A stretch of 64,000 nucleotides of DNA, taken from an uncultured bacterium (lineage in GTDB: Bacteria > DUMJ01). The position numbers and the translations under genes are program-made. Below the pieces are notes generated by a model. That model made no database searches. It had not been told where the DNA came from and was given only the letters and a program-made list of their open reading frames with translations. Positions 35,090 to 43,309 of the stretch are shown here, piece by piece (within the stretch, counting starts at the first letter, position 1; each line of letters starts with the position of its first letter). The stretch spans positions 82,694-146,693 of the forward strand of contig CALGNK010000011.1 of assembly GCA_937958695.1 (NCBI GenBank), written 5' to 3'.

Positions 35090-36192
35090 GGCTTACCTTA
35101 TTTATTCTTCTCTTATCAGGCTTACTCATTGTAATCTTTTTTAGATCTATACCTGGTAAATTTCTTCTATCAAAGAAAATTAATATAGAGGTATACAACG
35201 GATGTTCAGAATTCTCTAAGGTAATTAATATAGAGAGGATAGCTGAAGAGTTGGTTAGTAAGATAGATAATACTCGATTTAATGTTCTAGAACCTAAAGA
35301 TCATCCAGAGTATAGAGTTAAACTAAGATCTGAGATTATCATCCCATCTAACAGAGGGGAAGAGATTAAAGAGCTTAAGGAATTACTCCCCTTTGCATTG
35401 ATAAGAGAGGATAAAAATTTATCCAATAGTGTAAAGATTATTCTTGGCATAGATTCTATAAAGAGCCTAAGTAGGCAAATGGGAAATAGAAAGGTTATAT
35501 TCATATTGGATAAAAATGGCTATAAAAGCCTAAGGAAAAGGATATCTAGAGATTTTAAAGGATTAAATCCCATTATACTACTAGGCGATAACGATATAAA
35601 TGAGTATAGGATCATCAATATCTTTTTCCCAAAAGATAGATTAGAAGAGGTAAGAAAGATAAGGAGGATCTTTGGTAAGGAGGAGATCAAAGAAAGAATG
35701 GATAATAATTACAACAATACTATTGTAGTGATTCCTCCTTCCTATAACAATGCCCTTTACAATGACTATCGTATATTTATAAAGAAAAGTGATTTTAAGC
35801 TCTACCTTTATAAAGGTGATCTCCTTGTGAAAACCTATCCAATCGCTATTGGTAAGAATCCAGGCGACAAAGAAAGGGTTGGAGATTGTAGAACACCTGA
35901 AGGAGACTTCTATATAAATAGTATAGAAGACTCCAGATCTTGGGTCCATGATTTTGGCGATGGCAAAGGGCCAATACCCGGAGCTTATGGTCCTTGGTTC
36001 CTAAGATTATATACAGGGGCAGACAGGACAAAATCGGGTAAGACATGGGAAGGAATAGGTATCCATGGAACCCATGATCCAAAATCGATTGGTAAAATGG
36101 CAACTGAAGGCTGTATCAGATTGAAGAATGAGGATATCTTAGAGCTAAAAGAAAAAGTAAAAATTGGAACGCCAGTAAGGATTGAGCCTTAG
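35041..36192 (+). CDS. L,D-transpeptidase with LytR_C domain
   Basis: A 383-residue cell-wall enzyme. A basic N-terminus and membrane anchor (residues 17-35) are followed by a LytR_C-type region (IEVYNGCSEFS, about residues 48-145). The YkuD catalytic domain (residues about 243-382) has HGTHDPKS (His342) and ATEGCIRLKNED (Cys358). It should form 3-3 cross-links in peptidoglycan or attach proteins to it. The start ATG has AAAGGAG upstream within the preceding gene. The LytR_C plus YkuD combination in one polypeptide is unusual. Confidence 0.85.
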   Translation: MGIRRISRRRRRIFKIRLTLFILLLSGLLIVIFFRSIPGKFLLSKKINIEVYNGCSEFSKVINIERIAEELVSKIDNTRFNVLEPKDHPEYRVKLRSEIIIPSNRGEEIKELKELLPFALIREDKNLSNSVKIILGIDSIKSLSRQMGNRKVIFILDKNGYKSLRKRISRDFKGLNPIILLGDNDINEYRIINIFFPKDRLEEVRKIRRIFGKEEIKERMDNNYNNTIVVIPPSYNNALYNDYRIFIKKSDFKLYLYKGDLLVKTYPIAIGKNPGDKERVGDCRTPEGDFYINSIEDSRSWVHDFGDGKGPIPGAYGPWFLRLYTGADRTKSGKTWEGIGIHGTHDPKSIGKMATEGCIRLKNEDILELKEKVKIGTPVRIEP

Positions 36193-36218
36193 ATAATAGG
36201 AAAAATTTTGACAGACAG

Positions 36219-36635
36219 TTATTTCTCTCTATCTTCTAACTTTTTCGAAACTATTTCGACTATTTTTCTTGCAAATCCTACCGCTTCTTTTGCATCTTTT
36301 TCTGTGTATGTCTTATATGGAACTGCCGGAGGGGCAAGAGCATCTGGACAGCGGGTTAAGATATAGTATCTGTCAAGTATTTTCCCAAAATCAATCAATT
36401 CTTCAAATTCCTTGTCATACTGTGAACAGATTCTGGCAAGTTCTTGGATAGAATGTTCCAATATTGGTCTTCTTTTATGGTAGATTATGAAGGCTTTCAG
36501 CGCCATCTGTGCAGTCTGCTCTGACATAAAACACGCATCAGAATAAAATTTCATTTCCAAATTGTTTTCTGCCACTTCAAGATTATGTTTTGCCTGTTCT
36601 AGCCACCTTAATGCTTCTTCTTTATTTAGTTTCAC
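36219..36635 (-). CDS. HEPN-domain protein (probable toxin of an MNT-HEPN pair)
   Basis: A 138-residue helical HEPN protein. It has the start KLNKEEALRWLEQAKHNLEV, the core MSEQTAQMALKAFIIYHKRR and a C-terminal YTEKDAKEAVGFARKIVE. HEPN toxins are RNases with RX4-6H; the exact motif is not obvious, though the segment RRPILEHSI (Arg-X4-His) fits. I chose the GTG at 36635 because GGAGG lies 6 nt before it, overlapping the end of the nucleotidyltransferase gene by 14 nt. The upstream gene is the likely antitoxin. Confidence 0.82.
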   Translation of the reverse strand: MKLNKEEALRWLEQAKHNLEVAENNLEMKFYSDACFMSEQTAQMALKAFIIYHKRRPILEHSIQELARICSQYDKEFEELIDFGKILDRYYILTRCPDALAPPAVPYKTYTEKDAKEAVGFARKIVEIVSKKLEDREK

Positions 36636-36945
36636 CCTCTGCCTCCTTTTCAAATACAACCTTTCCATCTTTCAAGACTTGTTCTACAAAAGGATTTTTA
36701 TATTCTATCATCCTTTTAAACTCCTCGGGTGTATAAACAAAAACATCAACTTTGCCTAAATCATTATCTATAAGTTTTGCCACTTCAATTAATCTCTCTA
36801 AAAATCCTTTGTCTGTTTCTTTAATCACTACAAAGTCAAGGTCGCTTGATTCGTCCATCTCCCCCCGAGAATAAGAGCCAAAAAGGATAATCTTTTCAGG
36901 TTTGTATTTCTTTATACATTCTATTGCTCTTTTGACCCTATCCAT
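36622..36945 (-). CDS. MNT-type nucleotidyltransferase (probable antitoxin)
   Basis: A 107-residue minimal nucleotidyltransferase with GSYSRGEMDESSDLDFVVI (GSX10DXD), plus a third Asp in KVDVFVYTPEEF. MNT partners inactivate HEPN toxins by AMPylating them. The ATG at 36945 has AGAGGG 6 nt upstream and is preferred to an ATG at 36975 with no site. It is coupled to the HEPN gene. The intact pair contrasts with the fused relic at 11831-12216. Confidence 0.83.
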   Translation of the reverse strand: MDRVKRAIECIKKYKPEKIILFGSYSRGEMDESSDLDFVVIKETDKGFLERLIEVAKLIDNDLGKVDVFVYTPEEFKRMIEYKNPFVEQVLKDGKVVFEKEAEGETK

Positions 36946-37080
36946 CTTTATCCCTCTTAAATATTGTATCTTCATTTATCAAACTTTTCCAGAGTATTTA
37001 TCTCCAATTGATTATGTATTAAAATTCTATCAGGAGTTTCAAGTGTATGTAATGTATATAAAAAATAGGGAGGTTTTCAG

Positions 37081-37633
37081 ATGATAAAAATAGAAAAAAA
37101 TGAGTCCGAAAACCAAAATCTTTGGTTATTTTTCATCATCACGTTCGCTTGGTCCTGGTTACTTTGGATACCCGAAATTCTATGGGGCTTTCGTCTTTAT
37201 CTTGCTCCATTTGGTCCCACTGTATCTAGTCTTATCCTTGTATACATAAACGAAGGACCCAATGGTATAAAGAAACTACTCAAAAGGGGTCTTGAATGCG
37301 CTTTTTTCTAGCGTTATACTTGGAACATTATGGAGTTTATGGCATCTTCCCTTATTTTTCATGAAGGGACAGGATATATACCATAATGTGCCAATTTAGG
37401 GGTTCATTCTTGGCACAATTTTTCTCTCAATATTATTTACATGGATATATAATAATACTGGTGGAAGTATCTTAGCAGTTCTAATCTTCCATACAATGGG
37501 TAATCTATCGCACTTTATTTTCCCCGCTATGAGAACAGCCTTGGGCGGACTCTATTCTGTTATATTAAATGTAATTGCAGTGATAATCGTCTTAATAGTA
37601 TGGGGACCAAAAAGAATGGTTCGCCAGAAGTGA
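37081..37633 (+). pseudogene. CPBP-family intramembrane protease, multiply disrupted
   Basis: The start IKIEKNESENQNLWLFFIIT and LAPFGPTVSSLILVYINEG match the N-terminus of CPBP (Abi) proteases. About 100 codons are missing after KRGLE, including the EEXXXR motif. A shifted frame then carries ALFSSVILGTLWSLWHLPLF, followed by an in-frame TAG, then GFILGTIFLSILFTWIYNNT and IFHTMGNLSHFIFPA, ending at TGA 37631-37633. At least one deletion, one frame change and one nonsense codon are present. The gene is dead. Confidence 0.8.
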
Positions 37634-37699
37634 AGAACGATAAGGCTCTTAGTCATTTTTTGATCTGGATAGGGATTTGGATATCTCCTGGTTGATTGC

Positions 37700-37728
37700 T
37701 TGACTCCCTATTTTTAGGGTATTATACT
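37700..37728 (+). promoter_or_regulatory. Sigma-70 promoter with an inverted repeat in the spacer
   Basis: TTGACT at 37700-37705 and TATACT at 37723-37728 are separated by 17 nt. The spacer contains CCCTA, five Ts, then TAGGG, which could be a repressor site. It drives the binding-protein gene at 37768. Confidence 0.7.
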
Positions 37729-37767
37729 TAAAGCAGAAAAGCAAATCTAATAGAGGAGGGATAAGAA

Positions 37768-39687
37768 ATGAGTAGAGTTTTTAAGGTATTTATTATTTTA
37801 GTCTTAGTTTTAGGACTAGTTTTGAGTCTAGGTTCAGTGGGCTTCTCTCAGAAGAAGTACAATGAATCCCCTATATTATCCGAACTAGTAAAGCAGGGGA
37901 AACTTCCACCAGTAGAAAAGAGGTTACCAGATAATCCACTGGTAATAGAACCGGTAGAGGAGATTGGAAAATACGGTGGGACCTGGAGATTTGCTATGCT
38001 TGGTCCTGGAGATATCTCAATATATGTTCCAATCTTTTCTGAACCTTTAGTTAAGTGGAATAGGACAGGAAATGGGATAATACCAAATGTGGCAGAGAAA
38101 TGGGAAATAAAGAGGGCATATAGAGAATTTATCTTCTACTTGAGAAAGGGACTAAAGTGGTCTGATGGCCAGCCTCTAACTGCAGATGACATAATGTTCT
38201 GGTATGAAGACATACTACAGAACAAAGAATTAGCACCTAGTTTCCCTTCTTGGCTCGTTGTTGATGGTGTTCCAGTAGTTGTAAAAAAGATAAACGATTA
38301 CACTGTAAGCTTTACATTCAAAGAGCCAAATGTAGTATTTCTAGAGAACATATGTTTCCAAGGTGGTGGCGGGGCTGGAACCCTTTCGATAATGATCCAC
38401 CCTAAGCATTATCTTAAGCAGTTCCACCCTAAATATACTGCAAAGGAACAGCTAGAAAAGACAGCCAAGGAGATGGGATTTAATACTTGGTATGCGCTCT
38501 TCTGGAATAGAGCAGATCTCTATACAAATCCAGATTGTCCTGTAATCTCCCCTTGGAAAGTAACCACTCCACTTGCAGGTAAGAGCGTACACATCTTAGA
38601 AAGGAATCCTTACTACTGGAAGGTTGACCCTGCTGGTAACCAGCTTCCATATATTGATAGGATTGCTGCTAGCGTAGTTGAGAACGCAGAAGTAGTAAAT
38701 ATGAAGGCTCTTAGTGGAGAATTAGACTTTCAATATAAGCACATACTACTAAGTAATTATCCATTATTTAAAGAGAATGAGGCAAAGGGTGGATATAGTG
38801 TTCTCCTCTGGCCCACTGCGTTAGGTTCAAACTGCGCATTTATGCCTAATCTAACCCATAAAGACCCAGTATTAAAAGCCTTATTCAATAATAAGAACTT
38901 CAGAATTGGTCTTTCTTACGCTATAAATCGTGATGAGATTAATAAACTCTTTTATCTAGGTTTAGCTCAGCCAAGACATGCTACAGTTGTTCCAGAATGT
39001 CCTTACTATACACCTGGACTTGAAAAGTTATACGCAGAGTATGATCCAAAGAAGGCAAATGAATACCTTGATAGGGCTGGACTTAAGAAGAGAGATAAAG
39101 ACGGCTATAGACTAAGACCAGATGGAAAACCGCTACAGCTAACTATAGAATTTACCCCGGTAGGAGAGTTTGGTCCTTGGGCTGATATAGTAGAGTTAGT
39201 TACTAAATATTGGAACGCGGTTGGCCTTAGAGTTGCCTATAAGTCTATGGATAGAGCCCTCTATGATATAAGAAGGGCAAGCACAGAGTTTGATATAATG
39301 GTCTGGGCATGGGGTAGAGGACTAACACCTCTAATCCAGCCAGTTTTTATATTCCCCGTGATTCCTACTACTGGTGCACCTCTCTATGCCCAATGGTATT
39401 CCTCTGGCGGAAAGACTGGAGAGAAACCTACTGGCGACATCTTAAGAGCAATGTATATGTACGACAGATTTAAGAGGACCATAGACGATGCAGAAAGGGT
39501 AAGAATAGGTAAAGAGCTCATAAAACTCAGTGCAGAGAATGCTTGGAGTATTGGAACAGTTGGATTAGCTCCAACACCATTGATAGTTAAAAAGAACTTC
39601 AAGAATGTTCCCCAGAGAAGCTTCTATGAGTGGCTTTTACTTCAAATCGCCAACACAAACCCAGAACAGTACTTTATAAAGGATTAA
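37768..39687 (+). CDS. ABC transporter substrate-binding protein (family 5), paralogue
   Basis: A 639-residue binding protein with a signal peptide (MSRVFKVFIILVLVLGLVLS, cleaved after GFS). It has the same start pattern QKKYNESPILSELVKQGKLP as the 20747 gene, and LKWSDGQPLTADDIMFWYE. The two proteins are clearly homologous through their length. No permease genes follow; two glycan-processing proteins do. It may use the permeases at 22742-24870 or others elsewhere. The ligand could be a muropeptide or oligosaccharide. Confidence 0.9.
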   Translation: MSRVFKVFIILVLVLGLVLSLGSVGFSQKKYNESPILSELVKQGKLPPVEKRLPDNPLVIEPVEEIGKYGGTWRFAMLGPGDISIYVPIFSEPLVKWNRTGNGIIPNVAEKWEIKRAYREFIFYLRKGLKWSDGQPLTADDIMFWYEDILQNKELAPSFPSWLVVDGVPVVVKKINDYTVSFTFKEPNVVFLENICFQGGGGAGTLSIMIHPKHYLKQFHPKYTAKEQLEKTAKEMGFNTWYALFWNRADLYTNPDCPVISPWKVTTPLAGKSVHILERNPYYWKVDPAGNQLPYIDRIAASVVENAEVVNMKALSGELDFQYKHILLSNYPLFKENEAKGGYSVLLWPTALGSNCAFMPNLTHKDPVLKALFNNKNFRIGLSYAINRDEINKLFYLGLAQPRHATVVPECPYYTPGLEKLYAEYDPKKANEYLDRAGLKKRDKDGYRLRPDGKPLQLTIEFTPVGEFGPWADIVELVTKYWNAVGLRVAYKSMDRALYDIRRASTEFDIMVWAWGRGLTPLIQPVFIFPVIPTTGAPLYAQWYSSGGKTGEKPTGDILRAMYMYDRFKRTIDDAERVRIGKELIKLSAENAWSIGTVGLAPTPLIVKKNFKNVPQRSFYEWLLLQIANTNPEQYFIKD

Positions 39688-39700
39688 TCTTCTATTAGAT

Positions 39701-39720
39701 GGGGGGATATATATCCCCCC
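39701..39720. terminator. 20-bp perfect palindrome after the binding-protein gene
   Basis: Six Gs, ATATATAT and six Cs form a stable hairpin 14 nt after the binding-protein stop, without a T-run. As at 22665-22696, it probably protects the binding-protein message and lowers expression of the genes behind it. Confidence 0.55.
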
Positions 39721-39743
39721 AAATATATCTAAAAGGAGAAATT

Positions 39744-41747
39744 ATGCCTAATCTCTATTTTCTAGAAGACAATTATATAATATTAGGGAATTCTCTTTTT
39801 GAATTTGCCTTCGAAAAAGATGGTAGGTTAAGGTGGATCATAAACAAGAGAAATAGAGAAAATTATATAAAGAATCATTATAATAGATGGTTATTAAAGA
39901 TCCAAGATGCTAACAGAAATGAGTTTAAGTTAGAAGGACTTATCTTTTTATGGAAAGGGAATAAACTACATATAATTTATAGTGGCCAATTAGATATTGA
40001 AATAACTATCGAAATATACCCAGATAATCCAGAGAGTATATGGAATTTAAAGGTAAAGAATACATCTTCTCAAAAGATTTTAGATATAATATTCCCCCAT
40101 ATATCTGGCATATACCTCGGGGATACCTGGGAAGATAACTATCTTGTATATCCCTATATAGCTGGAGAAAGAATAAAAAATCCAGTGGAAACTCTTTCTA
40201 GAAAACCATCTAAGATACTCTGGGATTGGCAGGACTATAAATATACCTATATATTAGATGGTATAGGAACGGTAAAGGAAGGAGAGCTTTATGTAAGGGA
40301 ACTTCCATATACAGGTCCCCTCTCAATGGCTTGGTTAGATTACTATAACAAAGATGCAGGGTTCTATCTAGCCTCTTATGATGAAGAAAAGACCCTTACA
40401 TACCTAAAGGTAGAGACCCCAGGGACTGAATATCCTGGTATGGGATTTAGCTTTAGAAAGAGAGTAAATTTGTCTAGTGAAGAAGAAAAGGTATTTAGAT
40501 ATGGGATAGGTATTCACTCAGGTGATTGGCACTGGGGAGCAGATAGATATAGAGAATGGTTTAACCAAGTTTTCCCTAGAATTAAGACCACACCAGAGTG
40601 GCTATTAAAGAGTAGTGGTTTGGTAGCTCATTATGACTTTAGATATCAGAATGGGATAAGCATGCACAACTTTGAGGATATCCCTAATCTGTTTATAAAA
40701 GCTAGAGAAGATGGTATTGACCACTTATTTATCTCTGGCTGGAACAAAAACGGATTCGATAATGGTTATCCGCTCTATTTCCCAGATGAACGACTAGGTG
40801 GAGAAAAGAAATTCAAAGAGAATATCTCAGAAACGAATAGAATGGGTGGACACATCACTACCTATATAAATGTAAGAATAGTAAATAAATCCTACATAGA
40901 TAAAATTCCAAAGGATATACTGACCAATCATATAGAGAGGTATGGTTCTATAGACTTTTATGTTGCTGATCCTTCAAAAGAGGGTTGGCACAACTTGATA
41001 CTTGAAACGATAGAGAGATTAGCAAATTATGGTGTATCAGGTGTCTATCTGGATGAATTATCTATGGCACCAGCAATTGGAGATATACATAATTGGATAA
41101 AGGGTTACACAGAACTGTTAGACAAGGTAGTCAAAAAGCATAAAGACAAGATCTTCATAATCGAAGGTTGTAGCGATATCTATGGCAGATATGTAGATTT
41201 ACAGCTTGTATCTACATTCTTCTACTGGCATACAAGCTACCCCGAACTATTCAGATATACATTTCCAGATCATATGCTTGTAGATATGCTCTATCCTGAT
41301 TACCAGACTATGAGGCCCTCTTTTGTATCTTTGATATCTAAAGACTTAATCGGTAGATCTTTTATCCTAGGGATGTATCCGTGGATATATGACCTTACAT
41401 TAGATAACTCTTTTGACAGTAGCGAAGAACTAAAGGATTATCTTAGTTATTTTCTAAGATTAAGAATGCTTGGTATAGACTTCTTTAATAGAGGTCAATT
41501 TTTAGATGACTTAAATCTAGAAACCAATAGTAATATAAAGGCAAAGCTTTATAAAAAGGACAATCAGTATATGGTTGCGATATGGAATAAAGAGAAAGAC
41601 AAAGGAGAACTAGGAGTAAAACTCCTAAATCCGCCGATCAAAGTAAATGTAATCTCTTCAAATAGAACTAGTTATAGAACCAAACATAATACAATTGACA
41701 TTCCAGAGGAGGCACTTTCTTTAATATTTATAGAGGAGGAAAGATGA
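39744..41747 (+). CDS. DUF6259-type glycoside hydrolase-like protein
   Basis: A 667-residue cytoplasmic protein. An N-terminal beta-sandwich (to about residue 260) is followed by a TIM-barrel-like domain (LFISGWNKNGFDNGYP, and GVSGVYLDELSMAPA near 445) and a C-terminal sheet domain. The acidic pair in YLDEL is placed like the nucleophile of GH36/GH101-related barrels, and FIIEGC may hold another acid. I chose the ATG at 39744 because AAAAGGAG lies 6 nt before it; the upstream ATG at 39699 is inside the hairpin. Substrate unknown; a glycan-degrading role is likely. Confidence 0.7.
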   Translation: MPNLYFLEDNYIILGNSLFEFAFEKDGRLRWIINKRNRENYIKNHYNRWLLKIQDANRNEFKLEGLIFLWKGNKLHIIYSGQLDIEITIEIYPDNPESIWNLKVKNTSSQKILDIIFPHISGIYLGDTWEDNYLVYPYIAGERIKNPVETLSRKPSKILWDWQDYKYTYILDGIGTVKEGELYVRELPYTGPLSMAWLDYYNKDAGFYLASYDEEKTLTYLKVETPGTEYPGMGFSFRKRVNLSSEEEKVFRYGIGIHSGDWHWGADRYREWFNQVFPRIKTTPEWLLKSSGLVAHYDFRYQNGISMHNFEDIPNLFIKAREDGIDHLFISGWNKNGFDNGYPLYFPDERLGGEKKFKENISETNRMGGHITTYINVRIVNKSYIDKIPKDILTNHIERYGSIDFYVADPSKEGWHNLILETIERLANYGVSGVYLDELSMAPAIGDIHNWIKGYTELLDKVVKKHKDKIFIIEGCSDIYGRYVDLQLVSTFFYWHTSYPELFRYTFPDHMLVDMLYPDYQTMRPSFVSLISKDLIGRSFILGMYPWIYDLTLDNSFDSSEELKDYLSYFLRLRMLGIDFFNRGQFLDDLNLETNSNIKAKLYKKDNQYMVAIWNKEKDKGELGVKLLNPPIKVNVISSNRTSYRTKHNTIDIPEEALSLIFIEEER

Positions 41748-42886
41748 ATACCTTATATGGATTGGATGTATTAAGAGAGCACGATTTTGATGTCCTAAGG
41801 GGGAAAAGGGTTGGAATAATAACAAACTACTCAGGAGTCTCTTCTGATTTAAAACCAAATGTAGAGTTGATGTTAGAAACTGGTATAAGGGTTGTAAAGA
41901 TTTTTACTCCTGAGCATGGATTTTTTGGTGCTTCAGATGGATTAGAGATAAAGGATACCATTCACCCAAAGTATAGGATAAAAATGGTAAGCCTATATGG
42001 AAGTAAAAAAGCACCAACAGAAGAAGATTTAGAGGATATAGATATTCTAGTTTACGACATACAGGATGTTGGTCTGAGATTTTATACCTTTATCTACACA
42101 TTAGCCTATTCTCTAGAGTCTGCTAGTAAGTATGGCATATCTTATGTAGTCTTGGATAGACCAAATCCACTTTCAGGAGAGACAATTATTGGTCCCAGAA
42201 TATTAGACAATTTGAATTCCTTTGTTGGAGGCTATAAGCTTCCAACAAGATATGGACTAACAGCAGGTGAATTGGCTCTATACTACTGTAAACTCAAGAG
42301 GCTAGACTTAGATCTGACTGTGATAAGGATGAAAAACTGGACTAGAGATATGTACTATCCAGATACAGGGCTCTTATGGAATGTCCCTTCTCCAAATCTT
42401 CCAACATTCTCTAGTGTTATCTGTTATGCTGGAATGTGCTTTATAGAGGCTACGAACATATCTGAGGGAAGAGGGACTACTAAGCCCTTTGAGTATATAG
42501 GGGCGCCTTGGATAGATGAAGATTTAGTCTTTGAAGAAATGAAAAAAGAAAATTTCCCTGATGTGGCATTTAGAAAGAGATATTTTATACCAGAATTCTC
42601 TAAGTATAAAGGAGAAATTTGTAGAGGATTAGAGTTTTTTCCTCTAAATTATAGGGCAGATTTCATTAAAGTTGCACTGTCCTTTATAAGCATAGTAGCT
42701 AGGAGATTCCCAGAACATTTTTCATATAGGAGATACAACGAGGTAACAAGAATAAACCTACTTATAGGAGATGAAGAGACAGAAAAAGATATATTGGAAG
42801 GTAGGAATTGGAAAGAGATATACGAAAGATGGAGAAATGACGAAGAAGAATTTAAGGAGTTTATAGAGGATTTAATGCTATATTAA
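41744..42886 (+). CDS. DUF1343 protein, exo-beta-N-acetylmuramidase NamZ-like (GH171)
   Basis: A 380-residue protein with the family motifs GKRVGIITNYSGV, FTPEHGFFG near residue 60, VYDIQDVGLRFYTFIYTL near 105, VVLDRPNPLSG near 137 and FIEATNISEGRGTTKPFEYI near 230. The conserved Glu of EHG and the SEGRGT loop support the assignment. NamZ releases MurNAc from the non-reducing end of peptidoglycan fragments. There is no signal peptide, so it would act on imported muropeptides. It is coupled to the DUF6259 gene by a 4-nt overlap. Confidence 0.82.
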   Translation: MNTLYGLDVLREHDFDVLRGKRVGIITNYSGVSSDLKPNVELMLETGIRVVKIFTPEHGFFGASDGLEIKDTIHPKYRIKMVSLYGSKKAPTEEDLEDIDILVYDIQDVGLRFYTFIYTLAYSLESASKYGISYVVLDRPNPLSGETIIGPRILDNLNSFVGGYKLPTRYGLTAGELALYYCKLKRLDLDLTVIRMKNWTRDMYYPDTGLLWNVPSPNLPTFSSVICYAGMCFIEATNISEGRGTTKPFEYIGAPWIDEDLVFEEMKKENFPDVAFRKRYFIPEFSKYKGEICRGLEFFPLNYRADFIKVALSFISIVARRFPEHFSYRRYNEVTRINLLIGDEETEKDILEGRNWKEIYERWRNDEEEFKEFIEDLMLY

Positions 42887-43309
42887 TAGCAGGTCTATAG
42901 CGCTCTTTATTCTGTTCTGTATATCTAATATCGTTTCTCTATCTTTATAGGGATATCTGGGCCAGAAAAATCCCTTTAAATTGTCGTTTTTATTCCTTGG
43001 GACTATGTGTATATGGAGATGTGGAACGCTCTGGCTTATCTTATTGTTTATGCCAATAAATATCCCCTGAGCAGATAAGCCCATTTCTATAGCTTTTGAG
43101 ATAAGCTTAGCATTCTTAAATAGTGGCCCTATTAAATCTTCAGGTAGGTCCATAATAGTCTCATAATGGTCTTTTGGAACCAGGAGACAATGGCCCGGAT
43201 TTAAAGGACGTATATCAAGAAAAGACAAAGAGATGTCATCCTCAAAGACGATATAGCCTTCTGATTCTCTCCTTATAATCTTACAGAAGATACAATCTTT
43301 AGTAGACAA
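42878..43309 (-). CDS. HIT-family nucleotide hydrolase
   Basis: A 143-residue protein with the catalytic His triad HLHIHIVPR near residue 95. It begins with the CIFCKI zinc-type start, followed by GHCLLVPKDHYE. HIT proteins remove AMP from nucleotide conjugates. The gene converges with the NamZ gene and their ends overlap by 9 nt. Upstream it overlaps the TGS-kinase gene by 11 nt, suggesting an operon. Confidence 0.92.
   Translation of the reverse strand: MSTKDCIFCKIIRRESEGYIVFEDDISLSFLDIRPLNPGHCLLVPKDHYETIMDLPEDLIGPLFKNAKLISKAIEMGLSAQGIFIGINNKISQSVPHLHIHIVPRNKNDNLKGFFWPRYPYKDRETILDIQNRIKSAIDLLLI

Noticed and set aside
39699..39743. Upstream ATG start of the DUF6259 gene
   Set aside because: It lies within a strong hairpin with no ribosome site; the ATG at 39744 has AAAAGGAG.
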